Shown here piece by piece: positions 23,065-32,625 of a stretch of DNA of 48,466 bases; positions within the stretch are counted from its first letter, which is position 1; each line of letters begins with the position of its first letter. The stretch covers positions 1 to 48,466 of the forward strand of contig NZ_AEWG01000046.1 of assembly GCF_000190375.1 (NCBI RefSeq), read 5' to 3'. The stretch is from Rubrivivax benzoatilyticus JA2 = ATCC BAA-35. Its GTDB lineage: Bacteria > Pseudomonadota > Gammaproteobacteria > Burkholderiales > Burkholderiaceae_C. Both the position numbers and the translations under genes were made by a program. A model generated the notes under the pieces. It was not told the DNA's origin and did no database searches. It saw nothing but the letters and a program-made list of their open reading frames with translations.

Positions 23065-26000
23065 ATGCTGAAGAAGGTCATCGACTACCTGACCGGCGAG
23101 CATCGCCGCGACAGCGAGCCGCAAACCGTCAAGTACCCCGGCGTGCGCGACGCGGTCGACGGCAACACCGCCGTCATCATGGTCGAGCGCGAGGCCTCGG
23201 ACGCCGCCGGCGCCTACCCGATCACGCCGTCGACGCAGATGGGCGAGTACTGGGCGCAGGAAGTCGCCGCCGGCCACCTGAACGTCTCCGACCGGCCGCT
23301 GATCTTCGTCGAGCCCGAGAGCGAGCACGCTGCCGCCGGCGTCACCGCCGGCATGTCGATGACCGGCCTGCGCGCGACCAACTTCTCGTCGGGCCAGGGC
23401 ATCGCCTTCATGCACGAGTCGCTGTACGCGACGGTCGGCAAGCGCCTGCCCTACGTGCTGAACATGGGCTGCCGCGCGATCACCAAGGCCAGCCTGAACG
23501 TGCACGCCGGCCACGACGACTACCACTGCATCGACGACACCGGCTTCATCCAGGTGATGGCCAAGAGCGCCACCGAGGCCGCCGACCTGAACCTGATCGC
23601 GCGCAAGCTCGCCGAGCTGTCGCTGACCCCGGCCATCGTCGGCCAGGACGGCTTCCTGACGACCCACCTGATCGAGTCGGCGCGCATCCCCGAGCGGGAA
23701 CTGGTCGCCGAGTACCTCGGCCGCCCCGACGACCTGATCGACTCGCCGACGCCGGCGCAGGCCATGGTCTACGGCCCGAAGCGCCGCCGCGTGCCGGCGA
23801 TCTGGGACGTCGACGTGCCGCTGCTGTCGGGCTCGGTGCAGAACCAGGACGCCTACATGCAGGCCGTGGCCGCGCAGCGGCCGTACTTCTTCGACGCCAT
23901 CGAGTCGCTGTCCGAGCAGTGCATGGCCGAGTACGCCGCGCTGACCGGCCGCCGCTACGGCCGCGTCGGCGGCTGGAAGCTGGAGGACGCCGAGTACGTC
24001 ATCGTCGGCATGGGCAGCATGGTCGTGCAGGCCGAGGCCGTGGCCGACTACCTGCGCGAGACGCGCAAGCTCAAGGTGGGCGTCCTGAACATCACGATGT
24101 TCCGCCCGTTCCCGGGCGACCTGGTGGGCCAGGCGCTGCGCGGCAAGAAGGGCGTCGTCGTGCTCGAACGCACCGACCAGCCGCTGGCCGAGGACCTGCC
24201 GCTGGTGCGCGAGCTGCGCGCGTCGCTGTCCAAGGCGCTGGAGAACGGCCTGGCCGGCGCCGACACGCTGCCGCACAAGAACTACGCCTCGATCACGCCG
24301 CAGGAGATGCCGCGCCTGTACTCGGGCTGCTACGGCCTGGGCTCGCGCGACCTGCAGCCCGAGGCGCTGATCGGCGCCGTCGAGAACATGCTGCCGGGCG
24401 GCGCGAAGAAGCCGTTCTTCTACCTGTCGGTGGACGTCGAGCGCGACCCGCTGAACCCGAAGGACGAGCTGCACCAGCAGGCCGTGAAGGCCGGTTACCC
24501 GAAGGCCGCCGACGTCGTCGTGCGCGGCAGCGAGAACCCGAACCTGATGCCCAAGGGCGCGATCACGGTGCGCATGCACTCGATCGGCGGCTGGGGCGCG
24601 ATGACCACCGGCAAGAACCTGGCGATGACGCTGTTCGAGCTGCTGGACTACGAGATCAAGGCCAACCCGAAGTACGGCTCCGAGAAGAAGGGCCAGCCGA
24701 CGACCTACTACCTGTCGGCGGCGCCGGAGACCATCCGCGTCAACTGCGAGTACGTCAACGTCGACGTCGTGCTGTCGCCCGACCCGGCGGTGTTCGGCCA
24801 CTCCAACCCGCTGGCCGGCCTGAAGAAGGGCGGCGTCTTCATCATCCAGAGCAACCTGGGTGACGCCACCTGGGCCGCGTTCCCGCGCTGGGCGCAGCAG
24901 CACATCGTCGACCACGGCATCCGCGTCTTCTACCTCGACGCCTTCCAGATCGCCCGCGAGGAGGCCGGCAGCGCCGACCTGCAGCTGCGCATGCAGGGCA
25001 ACGCCTTCCAGGGCGCTTTCTTCGCCGCCACCTCGGTGCGCGAGAACGCCGGCCTGAGCGAGGAGGAGCTGTTCCGCGCCATCGAGAAGCAGCTCGAGGC
25101 CAAGTTCGGCTCCAAGGGCGCGCGCGTCGTGCAGAACAACGTCACCGTCGTGCGCCGCGGCTTCGACGAGATCCGCGAGATCGTCGACAAGACCGTCGGC
25201 ACCGCCGCCGCGCCGCGCGCCGCCGCCGCGCTGCCGATCACGCTGCTGCGCACGCCCAAGGGCGACGACAAGGCGCTGCCCCCGGTGGCCGACATCCACC
25301 GCTTCTGGGAGCAGACCGGCCACTTCTACGCCACCGGCAAGGGCAACGACAACCTGCTCGACCCGTTCATCGGCGCTTCGCTGGTGCCGGCGGCCACCGG
25401 CATCTTCCGCGACATGACCGGCATCCGCTTCGAGCACCCGGAGTGGATCGCCGACAAGTGCACCGCCTGCGGCAAGTGCGTCACCGCCTGCCCGGACAGC
25501 GCGATGCCGGGCCTCGTCAACAAGACCGACGAGGTCTTCGCCACGGCGCTCAACCGCGTCGAGTGCGGCGGCACGCCGACGCGCTTCCTGCGCCGTGCGG
25601 TGCGCACCGCCGACAAGAAGCTGCGCGGCCTGATCGGCAAGGGTGACGGCGTCGCCGTGCGCCCGCTGATCGACCAGGCGATCGCCGCCACCGTCGCCGA
25701 GGCGCCGGAGGAAGACCGCGAGAAGATGTCCGCCGAGTTCGAGCTGCTGAAGGCCCAGCTCGGCGACTTCAAGTTCTCGGCCACCAAGCCGTACTGGCAG
25801 GTGCGCGAGAAGAAGAACCCCGGCAGCGGCGGCCTGTTCTCGATCACCGTCAACCCGCTGACCTGCAAGGCCTGCGGCCTGTGCGTCAACGTCTGCAACG
25901 ACGGCGCGCTGAAGATGGTCACGCAGACCGAGGAGTCGGTCGAGGCGCTGCGCCGCGACTGGAACTTCTGGCTCGACCTGCCGACGACCAGCCGCGAGTT

Positions 26001-28095
26001 CATCCGCGTCGAGAACATCGACGAGAAGAGCGGCGCGCTGGAGACGCTGCTGTTCGACAAGGCGGTCTACAACTCGATGAACTGCGGCGACGGCGCCTGC
26101 CTGGGCTGCGGCGAGAAGACCGCGATCCACCTCTTCACCGCCGCCGTCGCGGCGCTGATGCAGCACCGCGTCAAGCCCTTCGTCGCCAAGCTCGACACGC
26201 TGATCGACGGCCTGCAGCAGCATCTGCGCAACCGCCTGGCCGAGTCGGTGGACGTCTCCGACACCGGCGCCGTGCTGCGCGCCGTCGAGGCCAACGCCCA
26301 GCACGACCTGACGCTGTCCAAGCTGGCCGACAGCCTGTCCGCCGGCAAGCCCTCGCAGCCGCTGGACCCGGCCTGGGTGCGCCGCGTGGCGCAGCTGCTG
26401 GAGAAGCTGAAGGACCTGCGCTGGCGCTATGTCGAAGGCCCGACGGGCCGCGGCCGCTCGACGATGGGCATCGTCAACTCCACCGGCTGCACCTCGGTGT
26501 GGGGCTCGAGCTTCCCGTACCACCCGTACCCGTTCCCGTGGACCTCGCACCTGTTCCAGGACTCGCCGTCGGTGGCGATGGGCCTGTTCGAGGGTCACAT
26601 GGCCAAGATGGCCGAGGGCTTCAAGGCCGTGCGCATGGCCGAGATGGAACTCGGCGGCAAGTACGTCGAGGAGCGTGACGGCAACTTCTTCAAGCGCTTC
26701 AACTGGGAACAGTTCAGCGACGAGGAATGGAAGCTGTGCCCGCCGGTCGTCAGCCTCGGCGGCGACGGCGCGATGTACGACATCGGCTTCCAGAACCTGT
26801 CGCGCCTGCTGATGTCGGGCAAGCCGGTGAAGGTGCTGGTCGTCGACACCCAGGTCTATTCCAACACCGGCGGCCAGGCCTGCACCTCGGGCTTCATCGG
26901 CCAGGTGTCGGACATGGCGCCGTACGGCAGCGCCTGGCACGGCAAGGTCGAGCCGCGCAAGGAGATCAGCCTGATCGGCATGGCGCACCGCACGGCGTTC
27001 GTCATGCAGGGCACGATCGCCCACGCGACCAAGCTGCTCGACGGCTTCATCGACGGCCTGAACTCGCGCCGCCCGGCGCTGTTCAACGTCTACGCCGTCT
27101 GCCCGCCGGAACACGGCGTCGGCGACGACAAGAGCGTCGACCAGAGCAAGCTGGCCGTCGAGAGCCGCGCCTACCCGCTGTTCCGCTACGACCCGGACGC
27201 CGGCACGACTTTCGCCGAGTGCGTCAGCCTGTCGGGCAACCCGGCGATGAGCGCCGACTGGCCGACCTACAAGCTGAAGTACCTCGACGAGAGCGGCACC
27301 GAGCAGCGCATGGACCTGCCGGTCACGTTCGCCGACTTCGCCGCGACCGAGGCCCGCTTCGCCAAGCACTTCCGCAAGGCGCCGCCGGAGACCTGGAACG
27401 ACTCGATGATCCCGCTGGCCGAGCTGCTGACGCTGCCGGCCGACGAGCGCGGCGGCCGCTTCCCGTACATCTGGGCCGTCGATGCCAAGCGCCGCCTGAT
27501 GCGCCTGCTGGTGGCCGAGGAACTGGTGCGGGCCTGCGAGGAGCGCCAGCAGTACTGGCGCCAGCTGCGTGACCTGGTGACGCGCGAGAAGCCGGCCGAC
27601 ATCGGCGCCATCACCGAGCGTGTGCGCGGCGAGCTGCTGCAGAAGCTGAGCTCGGCGCTGGCCGCGCCCGCGGCGGCGCCGGTGGCCGCCCCGGTGGCCG
27701 TGGCGCCCGCGCCGGTCGTTGCGGCACCGGTCGCCGCTGCGCCGGTGGCCCCGGCTGCGTCGGCTGCGCCGGTCGCTCCGGCGGAGCCCGCGCCGACGGC
27801 CCAGGCGGCCGCTCCGGCTGCCGAAGCGGCGCCGGCCGAGACGGCGCACGAGCCGGTCTGGGTCGAGAGCCCCGAGTGCTCGGCCTGCGACGAGTGCATC
27901 ACGCTGGCCCCGGGCGTCTTCGCCTACGACGGCCGCCGCCGCGCGGTGGTCATCAACCCGAAGGGCTCGAGCTACGCCGACATCGTGAAGGCGGCGGAGA
28001 AGTGCACCGCCGGCTGCCTGCACCCGGGAACCCCGTGGAACCCGGCCGAGCCCAACCTCGAGAAGCTGAAGAAGCGCGCGGCCAAGTACAACTGA
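23065..28095 (+). CDS. nifJ: Pyruvate/2-oxoacid:ferredoxin oxidoreductase with fused C-terminal ferredoxin domain
   Basis: A 1676-residue single-chain enzyme that interconverts pyruvate (or a related 2-oxoacid), CoA and acyl-CoA plus CO2, using low-potential electrons. Domain order: pyrimidine-binding domain from residue 15 (AYPITPSTQMGEYW), a transketolase-C-like domain, the gamma domain near 520 (HSIGGWGAMTTGKN), two [4Fe-4S] motifs starting at C799 and C934, the proximal cluster at C1007 with C1142, and the thiamine diphosphate site GDGAMYDIG at 1233. Known enzymes have about 1200 residues. This one has longer segments between the clusters and at 1022-1130, an Ala/Pro linker at 1533-1595, and an added ferredoxin-like domain (C1605, C1608, C1611, C1647, C1651). 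It lies between rnfB and rnfC. Substrate and direction are not proven. Confidence 0.92.
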   Translation: MLKKVIDYLTGEHRRDSEPQTVKYPGVRDAVDGNTAVIMVEREASDAAGAYPITPSTQMGEYWAQEVAAGHLNVSDRPLIFVEPESEHAAAGVTAGMSMTGLRATNFSSGQGIAFMHESLYATVGKRLPYVLNMGCRAITKASLNVHAGHDDYHCIDDTGFIQVMAKSATEAADLNLIARKLAELSLTPAIVGQDGFLTTHLIESARIPERELVAEYLGRPDDLIDSPTPAQAMVYGPKRRRVPAIWDVDVPLLSGSVQNQDAYMQAVAAQRPYFFDAIESLSEQCMAEYAALTGRRYGRVGGWKLEDAEYVIVGMGSMVVQAEAVADYLRETRKLKVGVLNITMFRPFPGDLVGQALRGKKGVVVLERTDQPLAEDLPLVRELRASLSKALENGLAGADTLPHKNYASITPQEMPRLYSGCYGLGSRDLQPEALIGAVENMLPGGAKKPFFYLSVDVERDPLNPKDELHQQAVKAGYPKAADVVVRGSENPNLMPKGAITVRMHSIGGWGAMTTGKNLAMTLFELLDYEIKANPKYGSEKKGQPTTYYLSAAPETIRVNCEYVNVDVVLSPDPAVFGHSNPLAGLKKGGVFIIQSNLGDATWAAFPRWAQQHIVDHGIRVFYLDAFQIAREEAGSADLQLRMQGNAFQGAFFAATSVRENAGLSEEELFRAIEKQLEAKFGSKGARVVQNNVTVVRRGFDEIREIVDKTVGTAAAPRAAAALPITLLRTPKGDDKALPPVADIHRFWEQTGHFYATGKGNDNLLDPFIGASLVPAATGIFRDMTGIRFEHPEWIADKCTACGKCVTACPDSAMPGLVNKTDEVFATALNRVECGGTPTRFLRRAVRTADKKLRGLIGKGDGVAVRPLIDQAIAATVAEAPEEDREKMSAEFELLKAQLGDFKFSATKPYWQVREKKNPGSGGLFSITVNPLTCKACGLCVNVCNDGALKMVTQTEESVEALRRDWNFWLDLPTTSREFIRVENIDEKSGALETLLFDKAVYNSMNCGDGACLGCGEKTAIHLFTAAVAALMQHRVKPFVAKLDTLIDGLQQHLRNRLAESVDVSDTGAVLRAVEANAQHDLTLSKLADSLSAGKPSQPLDPAWVRRVAQLLEKLKDLRWRYVEGPTGRGRSTMGIVNSTGCTSVWGSSFPYHPYPFPWTSHLFQDSPSVAMGLFEGHMAKMAEGFKAVRMAEMELGGKYVEERDGNFFKRFNWEQFSDEEWKLCPPVVSLGGDGAMYDIGFQNLSRLLMSGKPVKVLVVDTQVYSNTGGQACTSGFIGQVSDMAPYGSAWHGKVEPRKEISLIGMAHRTAFVMQGTIAHATKLLDGFIDGLNSRRPALFNVYAVCPPEHGVGDDKSVDQSKLAVESRAYPLFRYDPDAGTTFAECVSLSGNPAMSADWPTYKLKYLDESGTEQRMDLPVTFADFAATEARFAKHFRKAPPETWNDSMIPLAELLTLPADERGGRFPYIWAVDAKRRLMRLLVAEELVRACEERQQYWRQLRDLVTREKPADIGAITERVRGELLQKLSSALAAPAAAPVAAPVAVAPAPVVAAPVAAAPVAPAASAAPVAPAEPAPTAQAAAPAAEAAPAETAHEPVWVESPECSACDECITLAPGVFAYDGRRRAVVINPKGSSYADIVKAAEKCTAGCLHPGTPWNPAEPNLEKLKKRAAKYN

Positions 28096-28111
28096 AGCGC
28101 GCGGCACACCG

Positions 28112-29500
28112 ATGAAGCTGCTCAACTTCCTGCGCGGCGAGACCTTCGCGCGCGGCATCCATCCGCCGGAGCACAAGCACACGGCGGCGACGCCGATCCG
28201 GCGGCTGCCCTGGGCCGACGAGCTCGTCGTGCCGCTGGCGCAGCACATCGGCAAGCCGGCCGAGGCCATCGTGCGCGTCGGCCAGGAGGTCGTGCGCGGC
28301 CAGCCGGTCGCCAAGGCCGACGGCTGGCTGTCGGTGCCACACCATTCGCCGGCCACCGGCGTCGTCAAGGCGATCGAGCTGCGGCCCACGGCGCGCGGGC
28401 CGTGGACGCCGTCCATCGTCATCCGCCCGCACGCCGCGGCGACCCAGGAAGACCTCTGGGGCGTCGCGCGTGACATCGACGCGATGACGCCCGACGAGAT
28501 CCTGCAGGCCGTCTGGGACGCCGGCCTCGTCGGCCTGGGCGGCGCGGCCTTCCCGACCCACGCCAAGCTGAAGGTGCCGCCGCAGGCCAAGGTGCACACG
28601 CTGGTCATCAACGGCTGCGAGTGCGAGCCCTACCTGACCTGCGACCATCGCACGATGGTCGAGGAGTCCGCCGCGCTGGTGCGCGGCATCGCGCTGTCGA
28701 TGCGCGCCACCGGGGCGGTGCGCGCCATCGTCGGCATCGAGGACAACAAGCCCGACGCGGTGGCGGCGGTGAAGGCCGCGATCGCCGCGGCCGGGCTGGA
28801 GAACGTCTTCGCCGAGGCGGTGCCGACCAAGTACCCGCAGGGCTCGGAGAAGATGCTGATCATGTCGCTGTTCGGGGTGGAGATCCCTTCCGGGCAGCTG
28901 CCGGTGTCGCTGGGCATGGTGATGAACAACGTCGGCACGATGGCCGCGATCGGCAAGCTGCTGCCGGCCGGCCAGGGGCTGACCGAACGTGTGGTCACGA
29001 TCGCCGGCCCCGGCGTCGTGCGCCCGGGCGACTACCGCGTGCCGCTGGGCACGCCGATCTCCTTCGTGCTCGACTTCGCCGGCGCGCCGCGCGACGCCAC
29101 CAGCGCCTGCCAGCTGGTGCTCGGCGGCCCGATGATGGGCCAGTCGGTCGCCGCGCTGGACACGCCGGTGACCAAGGGCGTCTCGGGCGTGCTCGTCTTC
29201 CGCCGCGAGGACATGGCCGAGCGCGACGACCGCCGCACCTACCCGTGCATCAAGTGCGGCCAGTGCGTCGAGAGCTGCCCGATGGGCCTGAACCCGTCGG
29301 CGCTGGGCATGCTGGCGGCCAAACGCGAGTACGACGAGATGGGCGCGCACTACCACCTCGGCGAGTGTTTCGAGTGCGGCTGCTGCACCTACGTCTGCCC
29401 GTCCAACATCCCGCTGGTGCAGCAGTTCCGCGTCGCCAAGCAGGTGCTGCGCGAACGCGCCGCCTCGGCTCCCGCCGCGCCCGCGGCCACGCGCAGCTGA
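28112..29500 (+). CDS. rnfC: RnfC, NADH-binding subunit of the Rnf complex
   Basis: A 462-residue RnfC. It carries flavin and NADH sites related to the NuoF fold and two [4Fe-4S] clusters, and exchanges electrons between NAD and the membrane subunits. Signature blocks are FARGIHPPEHK at the N-terminus, GLGGAAFPTHAKL (nucleotide loop), NGCECEPYLTCDHR, KYPQGSEKMLI, and the clusters CIKCGQCVESCP and CFECGCCTYVCP near the C-terminus. It is the short form, without the long Ala-rich tail of E. coli RsxC. It starts 16 nt after the oxidoreductase gene. Confidence 0.95.
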   Translation: MKLLNFLRGETFARGIHPPEHKHTAATPIRRLPWADELVVPLAQHIGKPAEAIVRVGQEVVRGQPVAKADGWLSVPHHSPATGVVKAIELRPTARGPWTPSIVIRPHAAATQEDLWGVARDIDAMTPDEILQAVWDAGLVGLGGAAFPTHAKLKVPPQAKVHTLVINGCECEPYLTCDHRTMVEESAALVRGIALSMRATGAVRAIVGIEDNKPDAVAAVKAAIAAAGLENVFAEAVPTKYPQGSEKMLIMSLFGVEIPSGQLPVSLGMVMNNVGTMAAIGKLLPAGQGLTERVVTIAGPGVVRPGDYRVPLGTPISFVLDFAGAPRDATSACQLVLGGPMMGQSVAALDTPVTKGVSGVLVFRREDMAERDDRRTYPCIKCGQCVESCPMGLNPSALGMLAAKREYDEMGAHYHLGECFECGCCTYVCPSNIPLVQQFRVAKQVLRERAASAPAAPAATRS

Positions 29501-29513
29501 GGGCCCCGACACG

Positions 29514-30659
29514 ATGAGCACCACGATCGAGATCCGCAGCGCGCCGCACATCAAGACGCAGCGCAGCGTCGAGCAGATCATGCGCAACGTCGTCGGCTCG
29601 CTGCTGCCGGTGTGCGCCTTCTTCGTCTACCAGTACGGGCTGTCGGCGCTGGCTTCGCTGGCCGTCGTCACCGCCGCCTGCCTGGCGACCGAACGTTTCT
29701 TCGTCAAGACGGGCACCCAGTCGGGCACGCTGGCCGACTGGTCGGCGGTCATCACCGGCCTGCTGCTGGCGCTGTCGCTGCCGCCGGGCTTCCCGCTGTG
29801 GATGGGCGCGGTGGCCGGCATCGTCGCCATCGCGCTGGGCAAGGCGCTGTTCGGCGGCATCGGCTTCAACGTCTTCAACCCGGCGCTGGTCGGGCGCGCC
29901 TTCGTGCAGGCGGCGTTCCCGGTGGCCATCGCCACCTACACGCCGTCGTTCCTGGACGGCCGCTTCACGAGCTTCGTGCCGAGCACGCTGGCCTGGCCGC
30001 TGATGATGCCGGCCGACACCGCCGCCTGGCTGCAGAGCCTGCACCTGGACGGCATCACCGGCGCCACGCCGCTGGCGAAGTGGAAGTTCGAAGGCGTCGC
30101 CGCAGACCCGCTGCACCTGCTGTCCTCGCTGTCCGGGCACATGGCCGTCGGCCCGTCGCCGCTGCTGATCCTGGTCTGCGGCGCCTACCTCGCGGTGCGG
30201 CGTTTCCTGGACTGGCGCATCCCGGCGGCCATCCTCGGCAGCGCCGGCCTGACGGCCTTCGCGCTGTACGCCTGGAACCCGGCGCGCTTCCCGGATCCGT
30301 TCTTCATGATGTTCTCCGGCGGCCTGATGCTCGGCGCGATCTACATGGCCACCGACATGGCGACCTCGCCGGTGACGCCGCGCGGCATGTGGGTCTACGG
30401 CGCCCTGATCGGCGTGCTGACGGTGCTGATCCGCTACTACGGCGGCCTGCCCGAGGGCGTGATGTACGCGATCCTGATCGGCAACGCCGCGTCGCCGCTG
30501 ATCGAGCGCTTCACGCAGCCGCGCCCGTTCGGCAAGAGCGGGCTGCTGCGCCCGCGCCGCGGCGCGAGCTACGCGCTGCACCCCGAGTACATCTCGCGCG
30601 AGGAAGCCGGCGCCACGACGCCGAAGAAGCGCATGCCGATCAACAAGCCCCGCAAATGA
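29514..30659 (+). CDS. rnfD: RnfD, flavinylated membrane subunit of the Rnf complex
   Basis: A 381-residue membrane subunit with about ten helices, homologous to NqrB. The covalent FMN site is visible as ITGATPL, with T185 the likely attachment threonine. Other family blocks are RSVEQIMRNVV at the start, KALFGGIGFNVFNPALVGRAF, and MMFSGGLMLGAIYMATDMATSPVTPRG. ApbE, encoded downstream, would attach the FMN. The stop overlaps the rnfG start (ATGA at 30656-30659). Confidence 0.95.
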   Translation: MSTTIEIRSAPHIKTQRSVEQIMRNVVGSLLPVCAFFVYQYGLSALASLAVVTAACLATERFFVKTGTQSGTLADWSAVITGLLLALSLPPGFPLWMGAVAGIVAIALGKALFGGIGFNVFNPALVGRAFVQAAFPVAIATYTPSFLDGRFTSFVPSTLAWPLMMPADTAAWLQSLHLDGITGATPLAKWKFEGVAADPLHLLSSLSGHMAVGPSPLLILVCGAYLAVRRFLDWRIPAAILGSAGLTAFALYAWNPARFPDPFFMMFSGGLMLGAIYMATDMATSPVTPRGMWVYGALIGVLTVLIRYYGGLPEGVMYAILIGNAASPLIERFTQPRPFGKSGLLRPRRGASYALHPEYISREEAGATTPKKRMPINKPRK

Positions 30660-31357
30660 ACGCGCCCCAGTCCCCGGCGGCCCTGCCGCCGCCCCCGCCG
30701 ACGCCGACGCTCGCGATGATCGCGACGCTGGGCCTCGTCGCCGCGATCTGCGGCCTGCTGATCGTCACCGCCTACGAAGGCAGCCTGCCGGCGGTGAAGG
30801 AGAACCGCCGCATCGCGCTCGAACGTGCGGTGGCCAGCGTGCTGCCCGGCGCGCAGAAGACGGTGTCGTACCTGGCGCTGCCCGACGGCAGCGTCGTCGC
30901 CGGCGGCGCCGAGGGCGCCCCGGCCGGCGCGCGCCCGTTCCAGGCCGCCTATGACGCCAGCGGCGCGCTGATGGGCATCGCTGCCGAAGGCGCGGCCAAG
31001 GGCTACGCCGACACCGTGCGCATCATGTTCGGCTACAAGCCGGCCTGCCAGTGCGTCGTCGGCTTCGCGCTCGTCAGCAGCCGCGAGACGCCCGGCATCG
31101 GCGACAAGATCGTCAAGGACGCCGCGTTCCTGAAGAACTTCGAGGCCCTGGACGCCAGGCTGTCGCCCGACATGAAGGCGCTGGCCAACGCCATCACCAC
31201 CGTCAAGCACGGCACCAAGACCGAGGCCTGGCAGATCGATGCGATCTCCGGCGCCACCGTCACCTCGCGCGCCGTCGGGCGCGGCATCGACGAGGCGGCG
31301 CAGGCCCTGCTGCCGCGCATCGTCCCGAAGCTCGAGCAGATCGGAAGAGCTCCATGA
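30656..31357 (+). CDS. rnfG: RnfG, flavoprotein subunit of the Rnf complex
   Basis: A 233-residue subunit homologous to NqrC: one N-terminal membrane helix (residues 20-40, after a proline-rich lead) and a periplasmic FMN-binding domain. The flavinylation motif ISGATVTSRAV is at residues 197-207, with T201 the expected FMN attachment site. The block SRETPGIGDKI is also typical. Overlaps rnfD and rnfE by ATGA junctions at both ends. Confidence 0.94.
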   Translation: MNAPQSPAALPPPPPTPTLAMIATLGLVAAICGLLIVTAYEGSLPAVKENRRIALERAVASVLPGAQKTVSYLALPDGSVVAGGAEGAPAGARPFQAAYDASGALMGIAAEGAAKGYADTVRIMFGYKPACQCVVGFALVSSRETPGIGDKIVKDAAFLKNFEALDARLSPDMKALANAITTVKHGTKTEAWQIDAISGATVTSRAVGRGIDEAAQALLPRIVPKLEQIGRAP

Positions 31358-32040
31358 GTCACGACCACGCACAAGGCGCCGGCGCGCCCGCCGGCATCAC
31401 CGGCGCCTGGGAGCAACTGACCGAAGGCGTCTGGAAGCAGAACCCGGTGTTCGTGATGATGCTGGGCATGTGCCCGGCGCTGGCCGTCACGGTGTCGGCG
31501 ATCAACGCGCTGTCGATGGGCGTCGCGACGACCTTCGTGCTCGTCGCCTCCTGCGCGCTGGTGTCGCTGCTGCGCCGCCTGGTGCCCAAGGAAGTGCGCA
31601 TCGCGACCTACATCGTGATCATCGCCACCTTCGTCACGGTGGTCGACTACACGATCCAGGCCGTGAGCCTGAAGCTCTACGAGGCGCTGGGCGCCTTCAT
31701 CCAACTCATCGTCGTCAACTGCATCATCCTCGGCCGCGCCGAGGCCCACGCGTCGAAGAACCCGCCGCTGCCGGCGATGCTCAACGCGCTGGGCATGGGC
31801 GCCGGCTTCACGCTCGGGCTGTTCGCGCTGGGCGCGGTGCGCGAGATCCTCGGCGCCGGCACGCTGTTCGGCGTGGCGCTGTTCGGCTCGCAGTTCCAGC
31901 CCTGGGTGGTGATGGTGCTGCCGCCGGGTGGCTTCTTCGTGCTCGGCTCCTGGCTGCTGTTCTTCGCCTGGTGGGAGAAGCGCAAGCGTCGCCTCGCCGC
32001 CGCCGGCGCCACCCCGGCCTCGGCCGTGACCGGAGGCTGA
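31354..32040 (+). CDS. rnfE: RnfE, membrane subunit of the Rnf complex
   Basis: A 228-residue membrane protein with six helices, homologous to NqrD. Its two conserved cysteines (in MMLGMCPALAVT and IVVNCIILGRAEA) match those that, with the pair in RnfA, hold an intramembrane iron-sulfur cluster in Rnf and NQR. Together RnfA and RnfE form the inverted-topology pair at the core of the pump. The start overlaps the rnfG stop. Confidence 0.95.
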   Translation: MSHDHAQGAGAPAGITGAWEQLTEGVWKQNPVFVMMLGMCPALAVTVSAINALSMGVATTFVLVASCALVSLLRRLVPKEVRIATYIVIIATFVTVVDYTIQAVSLKLYEALGAFIQLIVVNCIILGRAEAHASKNPPLPAMLNALGMGAGFTLGLFALGAVREILGAGTLFGVALFGSQFQPWVVMVLPPGGFFVLGSWLLFFAWWEKRKRRLAAAGATPASAVTGG

Positions 32041-32041
32041 G

Positions 32042-32623
32042 ATGGCCCACGACACCGTCTTCCAGGTCTTCATCGGCGCGCTGCTGGCGAACAACTTCGT
32101 GCTCGCGATGTTCCTCGGCCTGTGCCCCTTCCTCGGGGTCTCGGGCAAGCTCGGCACCGCGCTGCCGATGGGCGTGGCCACGACCTTCGTGATGGCCGTG
32201 GCCTCGCTGTTCGCGTTCACGCTGAACTGGCTGCTGGGCCTGCTCGGGCTCGAGTTCCTGCGCCTGATCTCCTACATCGTCGTCATCGCCTCGGCGGTGC
32301 AGCTCGTCGAGATGGTGCTGAAGAAGCACAGCCCGACGCTGTTCCGCGCGCTGGGCATCTACCTGCCGCTGATCACGACCAACTGCGCCGTGCTCGGCGT
32401 GGCGCTGATCCAGACCGCACGCGACTACAGCCTGTGGCAGTCGCTGGCCTTCGCCGCCGGCGGCGGCGCCGGCTTCACGCTGGCGCTGGTGCTGATGGCC
32501 GGCCTGCGCGAGCGTCTGCAGCTCGTCGAGGTGCCCGAGATCGCGCGCGGCTCGGCGCTGACGCTGATGCTCGCCGGCGTGCTGTCCCTCGCGTTCATGG
32601 GCTTCGCCGGCCTCGGAGGCTGA
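32042..32623 (+). CDS. rnfA: RnfA, membrane subunit of the Rnf complex
   Basis: A 193-residue six-helix membrane protein, homologous to NqrE and to RnfE. The cysteines in FLGLCPFLGVS and ITTNCAVLGVAL supply the other half of the shared intramembrane cluster. It follows rnfE with a single base between stop and start. In most proteobacteria rnfA is the first gene of the locus; here it is last of the structural genes, as in acetogens. Confidence 0.95.
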   Translation: MAHDTVFQVFIGALLANNFVLAMFLGLCPFLGVSGKLGTALPMGVATTFVMAVASLFAFTLNWLLGLLGLEFLRLISYIVVIASAVQLVEMVLKKHSPTLFRALGIYLPLITTNCAVLGVALIQTARDYSLWQSLAFAAGGGAGFTLALVLMAGLRERLQLVEVPEIARGSALTLMLAGVLSLAFMGFAGLGG

Positions 32624-32625
32624 GG

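Noticed and set aside
22900..28611. Very long minus-strand open frame (about 1900 codons) opposite the oxoacid:ferredoxin oxidoreductase
   Set aside because: It is the antisense shadow of a GC-rich gene with strong third-position bias. The product is low-complexity (rich in R, A, G, L, V, D, H, Q) with no motifs, while the plus strand encodes a complete enzyme.
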